Positions 33,629 through 41,418 of a stretch of 52,787 nucleotides of DNA are shown one piece after another; the first letter of the stretch is position 1, and every line of letters starts with the position of its first letter. A program made the position numbers and the translations under genes. Under the pieces are notes generated by a model. The model saw nothing but the letters and a program-made list of their open reading frames with translations, ran no database searches and was not told the origin of the DNA. This stretch comes from Accumulibacter sp. (GTDB lineage Bacteria; Pseudomonadota; Gammaproteobacteria; Burkholderiales; Rhodocyclaceae), in contig JACKLX010000023.1 of the NCBI GenBank assembly GCA_024235695.1, positions 1 through 52,787 on the forward strand, given 5' to 3'.

Positions 33629-34863
33629 CGCCGGTGCGCCAGTTCGAATTGCATGACGTCGGTGGTGCCGCTGCTGAAGCCGGCCTGGCAATACGCGAGG
33701 TAGAAGCGCCAGAGCCGGCGAAAGCGCTCGTCGAAACCCTGCGCCTCGATCGTCGGCCACTGCTGCTCGAAGTTTGCCGACCACTCGGCCAGCGTCCGCG
33801 CGTAGTCACGGCCGAAGGCGAAAGAGTCGCGAACCTGCAGGCCGGCGTCGGCGGCGCGTTGGCCGAAGACCGAAGGACTCGGCAGCATGCCGCCGGGGAA
33901 GACCTGCTGCTGGATGAAATCGGTGCCACGCCGGTAGCGCGCGAACAGCGCGTCAGCAATGGTGATGCTCTGCACCACTGCCCTGCCGCCCGGCACGAGC
34001 AGGCGCTGCAGGGTGGCGAAGTAGGTCGGCCACCAGCGTTCGCCAACCGCTTCGAACATCTCGATCGAGACGATGTGATCGAACTGCTCGCCGACCAGAT
34101 CGCGGTAGTCGCGCAGTTCCAGCCGTACTTGCCGGTCGACGCCGGCCAGCCGCAGCCGCTCGCGGGCAAACTGCAGCTGCGCCGGCGACAGCGTCAGACC
34201 GACAACCTGCAGTCCGGCCTCACGCGCGGCGGTTTCGGCAAAGGCGCCCCAGCCACAGCCGATTTCCAGAACGCGCTGACCGGGGCGGGCGCCGAGCCGC
34301 TGCAGGATGCGCCGATACTTGGCGAGCTGTGCCGACGCCAGAGAACGCGGTGCGTCGCTGGAGAACAACGCGCTCGAGTAGCTCATCGTCGGGTCCAGCC
34401 AGAGGCGATAGAAATCGTTGCCGAGGTCGTAGTGCGCGATGATGTTGCGACGCGATCCGGCACGGGTGTTGGCGTTCAACAGGTGCCGCAGGCGCGCGCT
34501 CAGGAGTCCCCACCATTGACCGTAGACCGCCCGCGAAATCGCCTGACGATTGTTGGCGAACAGGGTCAGCAATGCGGCAAGGTCGGGGCTGTGCCAGTGA
34601 CCGTCGATCGATGCCTCGGCGAAACCGACGTCACCACGCTCGAGCACCCGGTCGAAGACCGACCAGCAGCCGATCTCAAGCATCGCCGAATGGTGACCGG
34701 GCGAGGCGTGACCGAAGCGCAAGCGGGCGCCGTTGGGCAAGCGCACTTCCAGGGCGCCTTGCTCGATACCTTCGAGCAGGGCGAGGACCGTCCGCGCGCT
34801 GCGCGGCGGCGGCCTGCCGAGTGCCCCGCTCGGCAGGCTGAGCGTCTGTTGGCTGGCATTCAT
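33625..34863 (-). CDS. Cyclopropane-fatty-acyl-phospholipid synthase-type methyltransferase
   Basis: 412 residues from ATG 34863 (overlap ATGA with the DUF1365 gene). N-terminal domain to about 120, then AHYDLGNDFYRLWLDPTMSYS, the S-adenosylmethionine motif VLEIGCGWGAFAE and IVSIEMFEAVGERWW, all typical of the CFA synthase family. It should methylate or cyclopropanate unsaturated acyl chains of membrane lipids. Combined with an FAD-dependent oxidoreductase and DUF1365 it fits unusual fatty acid synthesis (cyclopropane, or furan-type as described in Rhodobacter). The exact product is unknown. Confidence 0.92.
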   Translation of the reverse strand: MNASQQTLSLPSGALGRPPPRSARTVLALLEGIEQGALEVRLPNGARLRFGHASPGHHSAMLEIGCWSVFDRVLERGDVGFAEASIDGHWHSPDLAALLTLFANNRQAISRAVYGQWWGLLSARLRHLLNANTRAGSRRNIIAHYDLGNDFYRLWLDPTMSYSSALFSSDAPRSLASAQLAKYRRILQRLGARPGQRVLEIGCGWGAFAETAAREAGLQVVGLTLSPAQLQFARERLRLAGVDRQVRLELRDYRDLVGEQFDHIVSIEMFEAVGERWWPTYFATLQRLLVPGGRAVVQSITIADALFARYRRGTDFIQQQVFPGGMLPSPSVFGQRAADAGLQVRDSFAFGRDYARTLAEWSANFEQQWPTIEAQGFDERFRRLWRFYLAYCQAGFSSGTTDVMQFELAHRR

Positions 34864-35642
34864 CGTGTGGTCTCCTCGAGTGGCGGATGAGGTTTGCGAA
34901 AGAAGGGGACGCGCTTGCGCCACAGGCGGAGCGCCTGCCAGTGAATGCGCAGAACGACACCGAGGGTCAGCAGCGGGAAACGGAAGAAGGCTTTCAGCAG
35001 CGGGCCGGTGGCGAGCGCCTCGGACTTGCCGGAAACCGAGGTGTGCAGCAGGTCGCCCGAGGCGTCGCGGTGATCGATCCGCGCCAGGCGCCACACTGGC
35101 GTGTGGTCGTCTCCGGCGCGCCAGTGGAAGCGAAAGCGGTAGCTGCCGGCGACGTCCATGAACGGCGACACGTGGAACAGCTTGCGCCGCTCGATGGTTT
35201 CACCATTGCCGATCGGCCGGCCATCGGCGTGCGCCAGGAGGTAGTTGTGACGCTCGCCGAAAGTATTGTTGACCTCGGCCAGCACCGCCCGCAGTTGTCC
35301 GTCTTGGTCGTGACAGAACCACAGGCTGATCGGGTTGAAGACGAATCCCAGCAGACGTGGGAAGCACTGCAGCCAGACCTCGCCGTCGGCACGGATTCCT
35401 TCCTTCTGCAGCAAACGGCGAATCCAGGGCAGTGGATGCGAGCCGTCGCGCGCGCCGTGATCGGAGAAGTGGAAACTGAACAGGTTCCAGCGGTTGACCG
35501 CGAACAATGCGCTGCTTGACACTTCGATCCGCGACAAGGGCAGCAGGCAGAAGTACACCGGATAGACGAAACGGTTTACCGCCGGCCGCAAGCGGTGGTG
35601 CATGACCTGTCCGAAGTACAGGCTCGCCGAAAGCGTGTTCAT
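34860..35642 (-). CDS. DUF1365-family protein
   Basis: 260 residues from ATG 35642, overlapping the FAD-oxidoreductase stop by four bases. It has the DUF1365 blocks HHRLRPAVNRFVYPVYFCLL, LGFVFNPISLWFCHD, EVNNTFGERHNYLL and FHVSPFMDVAGSYRFRF. Members almost always sit between an FAD-dependent oxidoreductase and a CFA-type synthase, as here. One C-terminal hydrophobic stretch may bind the membrane. The biochemical role is not settled; a part in acyl-chain modification is inferred from constant linkage. Confidence 0.92.
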   Translation of the reverse strand: MNTLSASLYFGQVMHHRLRPAVNRFVYPVYFCLLPLSRIEVSSSALFAVNRWNLFSFHFSDHGARDGSHPLPWIRRLLQKEGIRADGEVWLQCFPRLLGFVFNPISLWFCHDQDGQLRAVLAEVNNTFGERHNYLLAHADGRPIGNGETIERRKLFHVSPFMDVAGSYRFRFHWRAGDDHTPVWRLARIDHRDASGDLLHTSVSGKSEALATGPLLKAFFRFPLLTLGVVLRIHWQALRLWRKRVPFFRKPHPPLEETTR

Positions 35643-36988
35643 GCCGCCAGTTCCGCCGCCCGTCGTAGCGCCGGTCCGGCCACGGCTGCTTCGTCGACAC
35701 CCTGCCAGGGGGCATGACACGCGAGCGCGTTGGCCACCCGCAGCGCCGACTTGAGGCCGTCCTCGTGGAAGCCGTAGCCATTCCAGGCGCCGCAGAACCA
35801 TACCCCGAATGCACCGGAGATTGCCGACAGCCGGCGCTGCGCGGCGATCGCCGCCGCGTCGAAGATCGGATGCTGGTAGTCAAATTCGGCGATCACCCGT
35901 TCGCCGGCGGGCGCTCGCCGGGGGTTCAGCGAAACCATCAGCGGCGTCTTGAACGGCAGCGGCTGCAGACGATTGATCAGGTACGAAACGCTGACCGGAC
36001 GTTGGTCGAGCGGGCCGCCGCTCGACAGGTAGTTCCACGCCGACCACAAGGCCGGTGAACGCGGTAGCAGCGCGGCATCGGTGTGCAGAACGGCACGATT
36101 CGGGGCGTAGCGAATGGCGCCCAGCAGGCAGCGCTCGTCGATCGTCGCGCCGCCACCGAGGAGCGACAGCGCCTGGTCGCTGTGACAGGCGAGGACGACC
36201 TGGTCATGCCGCTCGACCGCCTCGTCGGTACGCACGAGCAGGCCGGACGCGGCGCGGCGAATGCCGCGCACCGGCGTCGCCAGGCGGACATCGTCGAGGC
36301 CGGCCGCGAGCTTCCTGACGTATTCCCTGCCGCCGCCGCGTACCGTTCGCCACAACGGCCGATCGAGTACTTGCAGCAGGCCGTGATTGCGGCAGAAACG
36401 CACGAAACTGGCGAGCGGATAGTCAAGCATCTGCCCGGCCGGACACGACCAGATCGCCGCCGCCATCGGCAGCAGGTACCACTCGGCGAAGGCGCGCGAG
36501 TAGGCTCCGGCGGCCAGATAATCGCGCAGGCTCAGCTGGTCCTGCGGGCTGGCGTCAAGCCAGGCGACACTGTCGCGGTTGAAGCGGACGATATCGGACA
36601 ACATCCGCCAGAAGTCGGGCCGCAACAGATTCCGCTTCTGCCCGAAGACGGTGGCCAGACTGCTGCCGGCCCACTCCAGCCGCGGCTCTTCGAGGCTGAC
36701 CGAAAATGACATCTCGGTCTCGACGCTGGCGACGCCAAGGTGGGCAAACATCGCCGTCAGGTTCGGGTAGGTGTGCGTGTTATAGACCAGGAAGCCGGTA
36801 TCGACCGGGTGGCACTCGCCGTCGAGCGTCACGTCGACGGTGTTGGTGTGCCCGCCGAGGGTCTCGCCGGCCTCGTACAGCGTCACCCGGTGTCTCTGCG
36901 AGAGCAGCCAGGCGCTGGCCAGACCCGAAATTCCGGCGCCGATTACGGCGATGCGTTGTCCACCACGGATCTCCATGTCGTCGGCCAT
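35639..36988 (-). CDS. FAD-dependent amine-oxidase-like oxidoreductase
   Basis: 449 residues from ATG 36988, whose A is the last base of the folE2 stop (TGATG). The dinucleotide-binding motif is IAVIGAGISGLASAWLL, followed by TLYEAGETLGGHTNTVDV, the GG motif of the amine-oxidase/phytoene-desaturase superfamily. The C-terminal WFCGAWNGYGFHEDGLKSAL closes the FAD site. Relatives beside CFA-type genes desaturate or oxidise fatty acyl chains. It is expected to work with the methyltransferase and DUF1365 product at the inner membrane. Confidence 0.92.
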   Translation of the reverse strand: MADDMEIRGGQRIAVIGAGISGLASAWLLSQRHRVTLYEAGETLGGHTNTVDVTLDGECHPVDTGFLVYNTHTYPNLTAMFAHLGVASVETEMSFSVSLEEPRLEWAGSSLATVFGQKRNLLRPDFWRMLSDIVRFNRDSVAWLDASPQDQLSLRDYLAAGAYSRAFAEWYLLPMAAAIWSCPAGQMLDYPLASFVRFCRNHGLLQVLDRPLWRTVRGGGREYVRKLAAGLDDVRLATPVRGIRRAASGLLVRTDEAVERHDQVVLACHSDQALSLLGGGATIDERCLLGAIRYAPNRAVLHTDAALLPRSPALWSAWNYLSSGGPLDQRPVSVSYLINRLQPLPFKTPLMVSLNPRRAPAGERVIAEFDYQHPIFDAAAIAAQRRLSAISGAFGVWFCGAWNGYGFHEDGLKSALRVANALACHAPWQGVDEAAVAGPALRRAAELAA

Positions 36989-37788
36989 CAGGCGTTTTCG
37001 CCGCAGATCTCGGCGTACGCCGAGTGGTTGTGAATCGACTCGAAGTTCTCGGATTGCACCGTCCAGTGCGCAATGCGCGGGTCTTTCATCAACCGCAGCG
37101 CGATGTCGCGAACCAGGTCCTCGACGAACTTGGGATTGTCGTAGGCGCGCTCGGTGACCCATTTTTCATCGGGCCGCTTGAGCAGGCCGAAGACCTCGCA
37201 GGAGGCCTCGTCCTCGGCCAGCCGCAGCAGCTCCTCGGGCGCCATCCCCGAGCGCAGGCGAACACGGATGGTGATGTGCGAACGTTGGTTGTGCGCGCCG
37301 TAATCGCTGATTTCCCGGGAACACGGACAGAGGCTGGTGACCGGTGCGACGACCTCCAGGGTCAGTTCGGTGCGCTGCCCCTGGCGCTTTTCAGCGATCA
37401 TCCGGACGTCGAAGTCGAGCAGGCTTTCGGCGGTCGACACCGGCGCCTTCTTGCGGATGAAGCAGGGAAAGGCGAGTTCGATCTCGCCGCTCCGGGCTTC
37501 AAGACGAAGCAGCATCTCGTCGAGCAGGCGCAGCAGGCGGTTGATATTCAGTGGCGCGCGCTTCTGCTCGACGAGTTCGACGAAGCGCGACATGTGCGTC
37601 CCCTTGACCTCGGGTGGCAAGCCCACCGACATCGACAAGCTGGCCACGGTGTGCTGCACCTGGCCGGACGCGTCGAGCAGTGCCAGCGGATAACGCAGCC
37701 CCTTGACGCCGACCTTGTGGATCGCCAACTGCCGCAGGTCGGCAGTGGCCTGGACATCGGGAAGGAAGAAATACTCTGGTGCGTTCAT
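36988..37788 (-). CDS. folE2: GTP cyclohydrolase FolE2 (type IB)
   Basis: 266 residues from ATG 37788. Signature segments GLRYPLALLD, VGLPPEVKGTHMSRFVEL, the metal-ligand Cys in SLCPCSREISDYGAHNQRSH, and ENFESIHNHSAYAEI at the C-terminus identify COG1469/FolE2. It converts GTP to dihydroneopterin triphosphate. Presence in this operon, not a folate locus, suggests a pterin demand tied to the same signal. In known LitR/CarH systems folE supports the photolyase antenna cofactor, but no photolyase gene is in the window. Confidence 0.95.
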   Translation of the reverse strand: MNAPEYFFLPDVQATADLRQLAIHKVGVKGLRYPLALLDASGQVQHTVASLSMSVGLPPEVKGTHMSRFVELVEQKRAPLNINRLLRLLDEMLLRLEARSGEIELAFPCFIRKKAPVSTAESLLDFDVRMIAEKRQGQRTELTLEVVAPVTSLCPCSREISDYGAHNQRSHITIRVRLRSGMAPEELLRLAEDEASCEVFGLLKRPDEKWVTERAYDNPKFVEDLVRDIALRLMKDPRIAHWTVQSENFESIHNHSAYAEICGENA

Positions 37789-37844
37789 GGTGTACTCTCG
37801 GGTGGAGAAAAGGATGGGCGGTGGTTGACCAGGGACGTCGGCGC

Positions 37845-38429
37845 CTACCTGGCGAGCCACTGTTCGATGCGCGCAAGCAGGGCCGGATCGTCGGGTTGGA
37901 CGTGGCTGTCGAAGCTGATCACGTGTTGGCCGCTGCGATCGATCAGATACTTGTGGAAATTCCATTGCGGCGGCTTGCCGGTCGCCTGCGCGAGTTGCGC
38001 ATAGAACGGGCTGGCGTTGTTGCCGATCACCGTGGCTTTCGCAAACATCGGGAACTTGACGCCATAGGTCAGCCGGCAGAACTCGGCTATCGCCTCGTTG
38101 CTGCCGGGCTCCTGCTCACCGAAGTCATTCGAAGGAAAGCCGACGACTACCAGGCCCCTGTCCTTGAGACGCGCGTACAACCTCTCGAGACCGTCGTACT
38201 GCGAGGTGAAACCACAGTAACTGGCCGTATTCACGACCAGCAGCACCTTGCCCTGCCATTGACACAGCGAAGTTGACTGCTCTTGCGGCTGCTTCGCCTG
38301 CAGCGGCGGGAAGCGGTGATCAAGCAGCGGCGGACAACGCTCCGCGGCGACCGCCGACGACGCGGCAATGACGCTGACGACAAGCGCGAAGGCGAAAATG
38401 AACGGCCGAAGGATGGCCTTCTCCTGCAA
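37845..38429 (-). CDS. Glutathione peroxidase-family protein, exported
   Basis: 194 residues if the TTG at 38429 is used. The frame is open far upstream, but the hydrophobic export signal (FIFAFALVVSVIAASSAVAA) sets the true start close to here. A strong GGAGAAGG lies just inside the TTG and would best fit an ATC codon, so the start is uncertain. The peroxidatic Cys is in NTASYCGFTSQY, with Gln in FPSNDFGEQEPG and Trp in WNFHKYLIDR, so it is the Cys form of GPx. It probably reduces lipid or other hydroperoxides in the periplasm. First gene of the ten-gene operon. Confidence 0.88.
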   Translation of the reverse strand: MQEKAILRPFIFAFALVVSVIAASSAVAAERCPPLLDHRFPPLQAKQPQEQSTSLCQWQGKVLLVVNTASYCGFTSQYDGLERLYARLKDRGLVVVGFPSNDFGEQEPGSNEAIAEFCRLTYGVKFPMFAKATVIGNNASPFYAQLAQATGKPPQWNFHKYLIDRSGQHVISFDSHVQPDDPALLARIEQWLAR

Positions 38430-38488
38430 TCCCGCGCTTGCACGAAGGGTCGTCGCGCCTGGCTGGATTTCGACGACCACGGACGCTT

Positions 38489-38499
38489 TGTCCAGGACG
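38489..38499. promoter_or_regulatory. Operator-like copy TGTCCAGGACG (10 of 11)
   Basis: Matches the palindrome TGTCC(A/T)GGACA at ten of eleven positions. It lies in the leader between the predicted promoter and the peroxidase gene. Confidence 0.35.
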
Positions 38500-38669
38500 C
38501 AAGAGGGCGAGCACGGGGATCGGGGTGGCACTACCGTGACCCACCGAAGACTTGCTCGCAAAGCCAATGGCCGTTGCCAACAACCAGCAGCCCTGGTGCC
38601 GATCGAAGTTGTCAACGACCACCGAGAGAGCAGCGCTGGCGTCGGGAGAGCCGAGGCTCTTTCTATAAT

Positions 38670-38680
38670 TGTCCTGGACA
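38670..38680. promoter_or_regulatory. Operator-like palindrome TGTCCTGGACA downstream of the operon promoter
   Basis: Perfect; extends to the 13-mer TTGTCCTGGACAA (38669-38681). It lies about 10-20 bases inside the predicted leftward transcript. The same 11-mer overlaps the -35 of the regulator gene at 40317. Confidence 0.6.
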
Positions 38681-38697
38681 AATAATTCATGGAAACG

Positions 38698-38726
38698 AAT
38701 ATACGTCCCACCACCGCACCTGTCAA
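38698..38726 (-). promoter_or_regulatory. Near-consensus sigma70 promoter of the gpx-folE2-lipid operon
   Basis: On the minus strand: TTGACA (38726-38721), a 17-base spacer, then TATATT (38703-38698). It faces the peroxidase gene, giving a leader of roughly 260 bases. The strength of this match implies a repressor is needed to keep it off; operator-like palindromes lie on both sides and an imperfect one covers the -35. Confidence 0.75.
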
Positions 38727-38731
38727 GGACT
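38721..38731. promoter_or_regulatory. Imperfect operator-like copy over the -35 box
   Basis: TGTCAAGGACT, matching the 11-bp palindrome at nine positions. It overlaps the -35 TTGACA and is exactly 22 bp (two 11-bp steps) from the perfect copy at 38743. Confidence 0.4.
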
Positions 38732-38742
38732 TTTCTTATTTT

Positions 38743-38753
38743 TGTCCAGGACA
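38743..38753. promoter_or_regulatory. Operator-like palindrome TGTCCAGGACA upstream of the operon promoter
   Basis: Perfect 11-bp palindrome, separated from the -35 copy by the AT-rich block TTTCTTATTTT. It is 73 bp from the downstream copy at 38670. Confidence 0.6.
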
Positions 38754-39241
38754 TCGAGGCAGCGCCGGGACACCAAGCGGCTCGCTCACGACAACCCGGG
38801 AACGCTACATGTCGATGACGCCGTCACCGTTGACCGGACGGCCAGGGCAAGGCTGTCTCTCGCCGCCGAAGCGTGTTTGTCGGCTTCGCAGCGAGAACAT
38901 TCGCGCGGTTGCGGACAGCGCAACACGATCGCGCGGGAACTCGGCTCTGTCCCGGGCACGCCGTCCTGGCAGCAGCCGATCCTCTCGGCGATGCCGGGTA
39001 CCGCGCTGCCGCCGCCAGCGCACGCGACGGAAGCCGCGTTGGCAAGCAGAGGCGCACCACCAGTCCTGGCGATCACTTGCCTGGTGGGTCTCGCTGCCGC
39101 CATGCGCAACGGCGTGTATCCACAGCATCCTGCGACGACTTGTTGCCTCTTTAACCCGTTTACCCGCGCGCCGGCTCGCGCGAAACTAGCGAATCCTGGA
39201 GCGCGCTACCCATGGCGCGAGCTTTCTATCGAGGACTGCCG
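38754..39241. other. Gene-free region between the operon promoter and the next rightward gene
   Basis: Several overlapping open frames on both strands are Arg/Ser/Pro-rich and show no motif; I treat them as non-coding. The right end holds GAGGACTGCCG, the ribosome site of the gene starting at 39242. Confidence 0.45.
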
Positions 39242-39727
39242 ATGAGCAAGCATTTGCCAACGATTCTCCACCTGCTGGGATCGGCGCTCGTCGTCGCCTT
39301 GACCGGCAGCAGCCATGCCGAAACCCGGCAGGAACACGTACACCAGATGGCGCATGAGGTCATGCCCTTCGAGCTGGCAAAGACGGTGCACATCTTCAAG
39401 ATGACCGAGTTCGGAGGCATTCAACAGGTGATCGCCAGGGACCCCGGCGCCGCCGATCAGATCGCGCTGATTCGGCAGCATCTCCAGCAGCAGGCCCGGC
39501 GGTTTCAGGACGGCGACTTTTCGAACCCGGCGAAGCTGCACGGCGCCGACATGCCGGGAATAGGGGATCTCCAGAGCGGCTCGGCGCATCTCGAGGTCTC
39601 GTATGCCCGTATTCCCGGCGGCGCGGAAATCAGCTTTCGAACGACCGACTTGCGGCTGATAACGGCTCTGCATCGCTGGTTCGGCGCGCAGTTGTCCGAA
39701 CACGGCGCCGATGCCAGAGCGGATTGA
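39242..39727 (+). CDS. Exported hypothetical protein, 161 aa
   Basis: Start at ATG 39242, seven bases after GAGGA. Signal peptide to about residue 26 (TGSSHAET). The mature part contains MPFELAKTVHIFKMTEFGG, DQIALIRQHLQQQA, KLHGADMPGIGDL and LHRWFGAQLSEHGADA. I recall relatives in Pseudomonas and Burkholderia, sometimes mislabelled aspartate carbamoyltransferase, for which there is no motif here. Its position between the light-type operon and its regulator suggests it may belong to the same regulon. Confidence 0.78.
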   Translation: MSKHLPTILHLLGSALVVALTGSSHAETRQEHVHQMAHEVMPFELAKTVHIFKMTEFGGIQQVIARDPGAADQIALIRQHLQQQARRFQDGDFSNPAKLHGADMPGIGDLQSGSAHLEVSYARIPGGAEISFRTTDLRLITALHRWFGAQLSEHGADARAD

Positions 39728-40316
39728 GCGGAAGGCGTATCCATCCGCTCGGTGGGGATGTCCCGGACGAGGCCAAAGCCGGCGACCGCCTAGCCGACCG
39801 TGAACGCACCTGCGAAGCGGCGCGATCAGCTCATCATGCCCCGCCCGGCGGGCTCGATCGACCGCCAGCACGCCCGTCGATCGGCGCTCGATCAGCCACT
39901 GAGCACTTCGTTTGCCAGGGTCGCCGCGCTGCCCGGTGTTGGCCGACTCATCGTCCAGCCACGGCCCTTCCTTCCGGAACAGGTTGCGATCACGAAGGCG
40001 TCAGCAGCGCGTTTCAAAGCGTCGTCGGCCTCGCGCGGCGAATGCTGCAGAGTCACCGGCAGCAATCGTCAATCGTCGCAAGACAGCTCAGAAACGGATT
40101 GGCGCTGGTCAGACGACTGCGGGCGGCGCCCGCTGCCGACCTGGCGATGCCGAGACCTCCCTTTGTCGAGTGGCGATGCAGGCAAGGAAGCAGCCGCCGG
40201 TTTCAACGAAGGAGATCGCAGGCCATCAGAGTCGGTTGACCGCTTTCGCCCCGTACCGCGCCGAGCAAGCGCTTCGGTGCAACTTCGAAAGGCCACACTA
40301 CTGGAAAGGCCACTAC
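39728..40316. other. Gene-free region upstream of the B12-type regulator
   Basis: About 590 bases. Overlapping short frames on both strands lack motifs and start signals. No repeat or RNA gene recognised. The regulator promoter lies at its right edge. Confidence 0.45.
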
Positions 40317-40327
40317 TGTCCTGGACA
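40317..40327. promoter_or_regulatory. Operator-like palindrome TGTCCTGGACA over the regulator -35
   Basis: Extends to the perfect 13-mer CTGTCCTGGACAG (40316-40328). Its right half forms the predicted -35 hexamer TGGACA, an arrangement expected for autorepression. Confidence 0.6.
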
Positions 40328-40350
40328 GGATGATATTTTTGCGCTATGTT
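40322..40350 (+). promoter_or_regulatory. Predicted promoter of the MerR/B12 regulator
   Basis: TGGACA (40322-40327), 17-base spacer, TATGTT (40345-40350), giving a leader of about 47 bases before ATG 40404. Confidence 0.5.
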
Positions 40351-40390
40351 CGACGGGGTTTCGCGACCTCTCGCTTCCCATTCTCCCATT

Positions 40391-40401
40391 TGCCCAGGAC
40401 A
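40391..40401. promoter_or_regulatory. Second operator-like copy TGCCCAGGACA at the regulator start
   Basis: Ten of eleven positions match the palindrome. It overlaps the AGGA ribosome site and ends two bases before ATG 40404. Distance to the upstream copy is 74 bp, almost the same as the 73 bp separating the two perfect copies at the operon promoter. Confidence 0.45.
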
Positions 40402-40403
40402 TC

Positions 40404-41321
40404 ATGGAAAACAGCCCGGCAATGAATATCAGCGCCGTTGAGCGCGATACCGGTCTCGGCAAGGACACCTTGCGCGTCTGGGAACGTCGTTACGGTTTCC
40501 CGCGACCGACTCGCGACGCGCACGGCGAACGCGTTTACCCGGCCGAGCAGGTCGAGCGCCTACGCCTGATGAAGCGGCTGATCGACCAGGGCTACCGCCC
40601 CGGTCGCCTGTTCGCTGCCAGCGATGAGGACTTTGCGGAACTTTGCATGGCATGCGCGTCGCCCCGTCGCTGCGACGGCGGCCAGGGTGAGGGCGTCATT
40701 CGCCAGACGATCGACTTGGTCAAGGCGAACGAGGTGCTGCCGCTGCGCCAACTGCTCAACCAGGCGATGATGCGACTCGGCCTGCAGCGCTTCGTCATCG
40801 ACGTCGTCGCGCCGCTCAATGACGCCGTTGGCGACGCGTGGATGAGCGGCGAGATCGAGGTCTTCGAGGAGCACTTGTATACCGAGCAGATCAAGTCACT
40901 CCTGCGGCTGGCGATCGGCAACTTGCCGACCGGCGGCAGAGCGCCGCGGGTTCTGCTGACGACGCCGCCGGACGAACAACACGTCCTCGGCCTGTTGATG
41001 GTCGAGGCATTGCTCGCACTCGACGGTGCCACCTGCATCTCACTCGGAACGCAGACGCCTCTGGCCGACATCCAGATGGCCTACCGGGCCCACCGCGCCG
41101 ACGTCGTCGCCATCTCGCTCTCTGCCGCCTTTCCGGCCCGACAGGTCGGCGCGCTGGTCGGTCAGATGCGGCAGATGCTGCCGCCGGAGGTCGAACTCTG
41201 GGTCGGTGGTGCCGGCGCGCAGCGCGCCGCAGCGGAGGATGGCGTCGTCCTGCTGCCAACGCTGCAGGCGGCTCTCGACGCCCTGCAAGCCTGGCGCGGC
41301 CAGCGTGCGAAGATCGGCTGA
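40404..41321 (+). CDS. MerR-family regulator with cobalamin-binding domain (CarH/LitR type)
   Basis: 305 residues from ATG 40404 with AGGA upstream; ATG 40422 is the alternative. The N-terminal MerR helix-turn-helix holds TLRVWERRYGFPRPTRD. The C-terminal half is a B12-binding module: the four-helix part carries W146-x9-E156-H157 (AWMSGEIEVFEEH), and the Rossmann part carries E-x-H193-x-x-G, the lower cobalt ligand. This is the signature of CarH/LitR, adenosylcobalamin photoreceptors that repress in the dark and release DNA in light. The residue after the Trp is Met, where Thermus CarH has His132. C81-x2-C84-x5-C90 lies in the linker. Probable master of the divergent lipid operon. Confidence 0.9.
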   Translation: MENSPAMNISAVERDTGLGKDTLRVWERRYGFPRPTRDAHGERVYPAEQVERLRLMKRLIDQGYRPGRLFAASDEDFAELCMACASPRRCDGGQGEGVIRQTIDLVKANEVLPLRQLLNQAMMRLGLQRFVIDVVAPLNDAVGDAWMSGEIEVFEEHLYTEQIKSLLRLAIGNLPTGGRAPRVLLTTPPDEQHVLGLLMVEALLALDGATCISLGTQTPLADIQMAYRAHRADVVAISLSAAFPARQVGALVGQMRQMLPPEVELWVGGAGAQRAAAEDGVVLLPTLQAALDALQAWRGQRAKIG

Positions 41322-41371
41322 ATTCCCGGCAGCAGCGCGAACGCTGGCCGCTACTTTGTCGTGTAGACGGA

Positions 41372-41414
41372 CAAAGCCCTCGCCGCTGTTTAGCGTGAGG
41401 GCTTTGTTTTTTTT
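41372..41414 (+). terminator. Rho-independent terminator after the regulator gene
   Basis: Stem CAAAGCCCTC / GAGGGCTTTG (41372-41381 with 41397-41406) followed by eight T. The same stem on the minus strand lies just beyond the 5S gene but has only a short T-run there, so it may also help end the rRNA operon. Confidence 0.85.
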
Positions 41415-41418
41415 GGGA

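Noticed and set aside
38283-39245. Possible transposase or phage-like frames upstream of the peroxidase
   Set aside because: No DDE, HUH or integrase motif and no inverted-repeat ends; Arg/Ser-rich noise.
40404-41321. Adenosylcobalamin riboswitch near the B12-type regulator
   Set aside because: No conserved B12-box sequence was seen in the short leader; the cobalamin link is in the protein.
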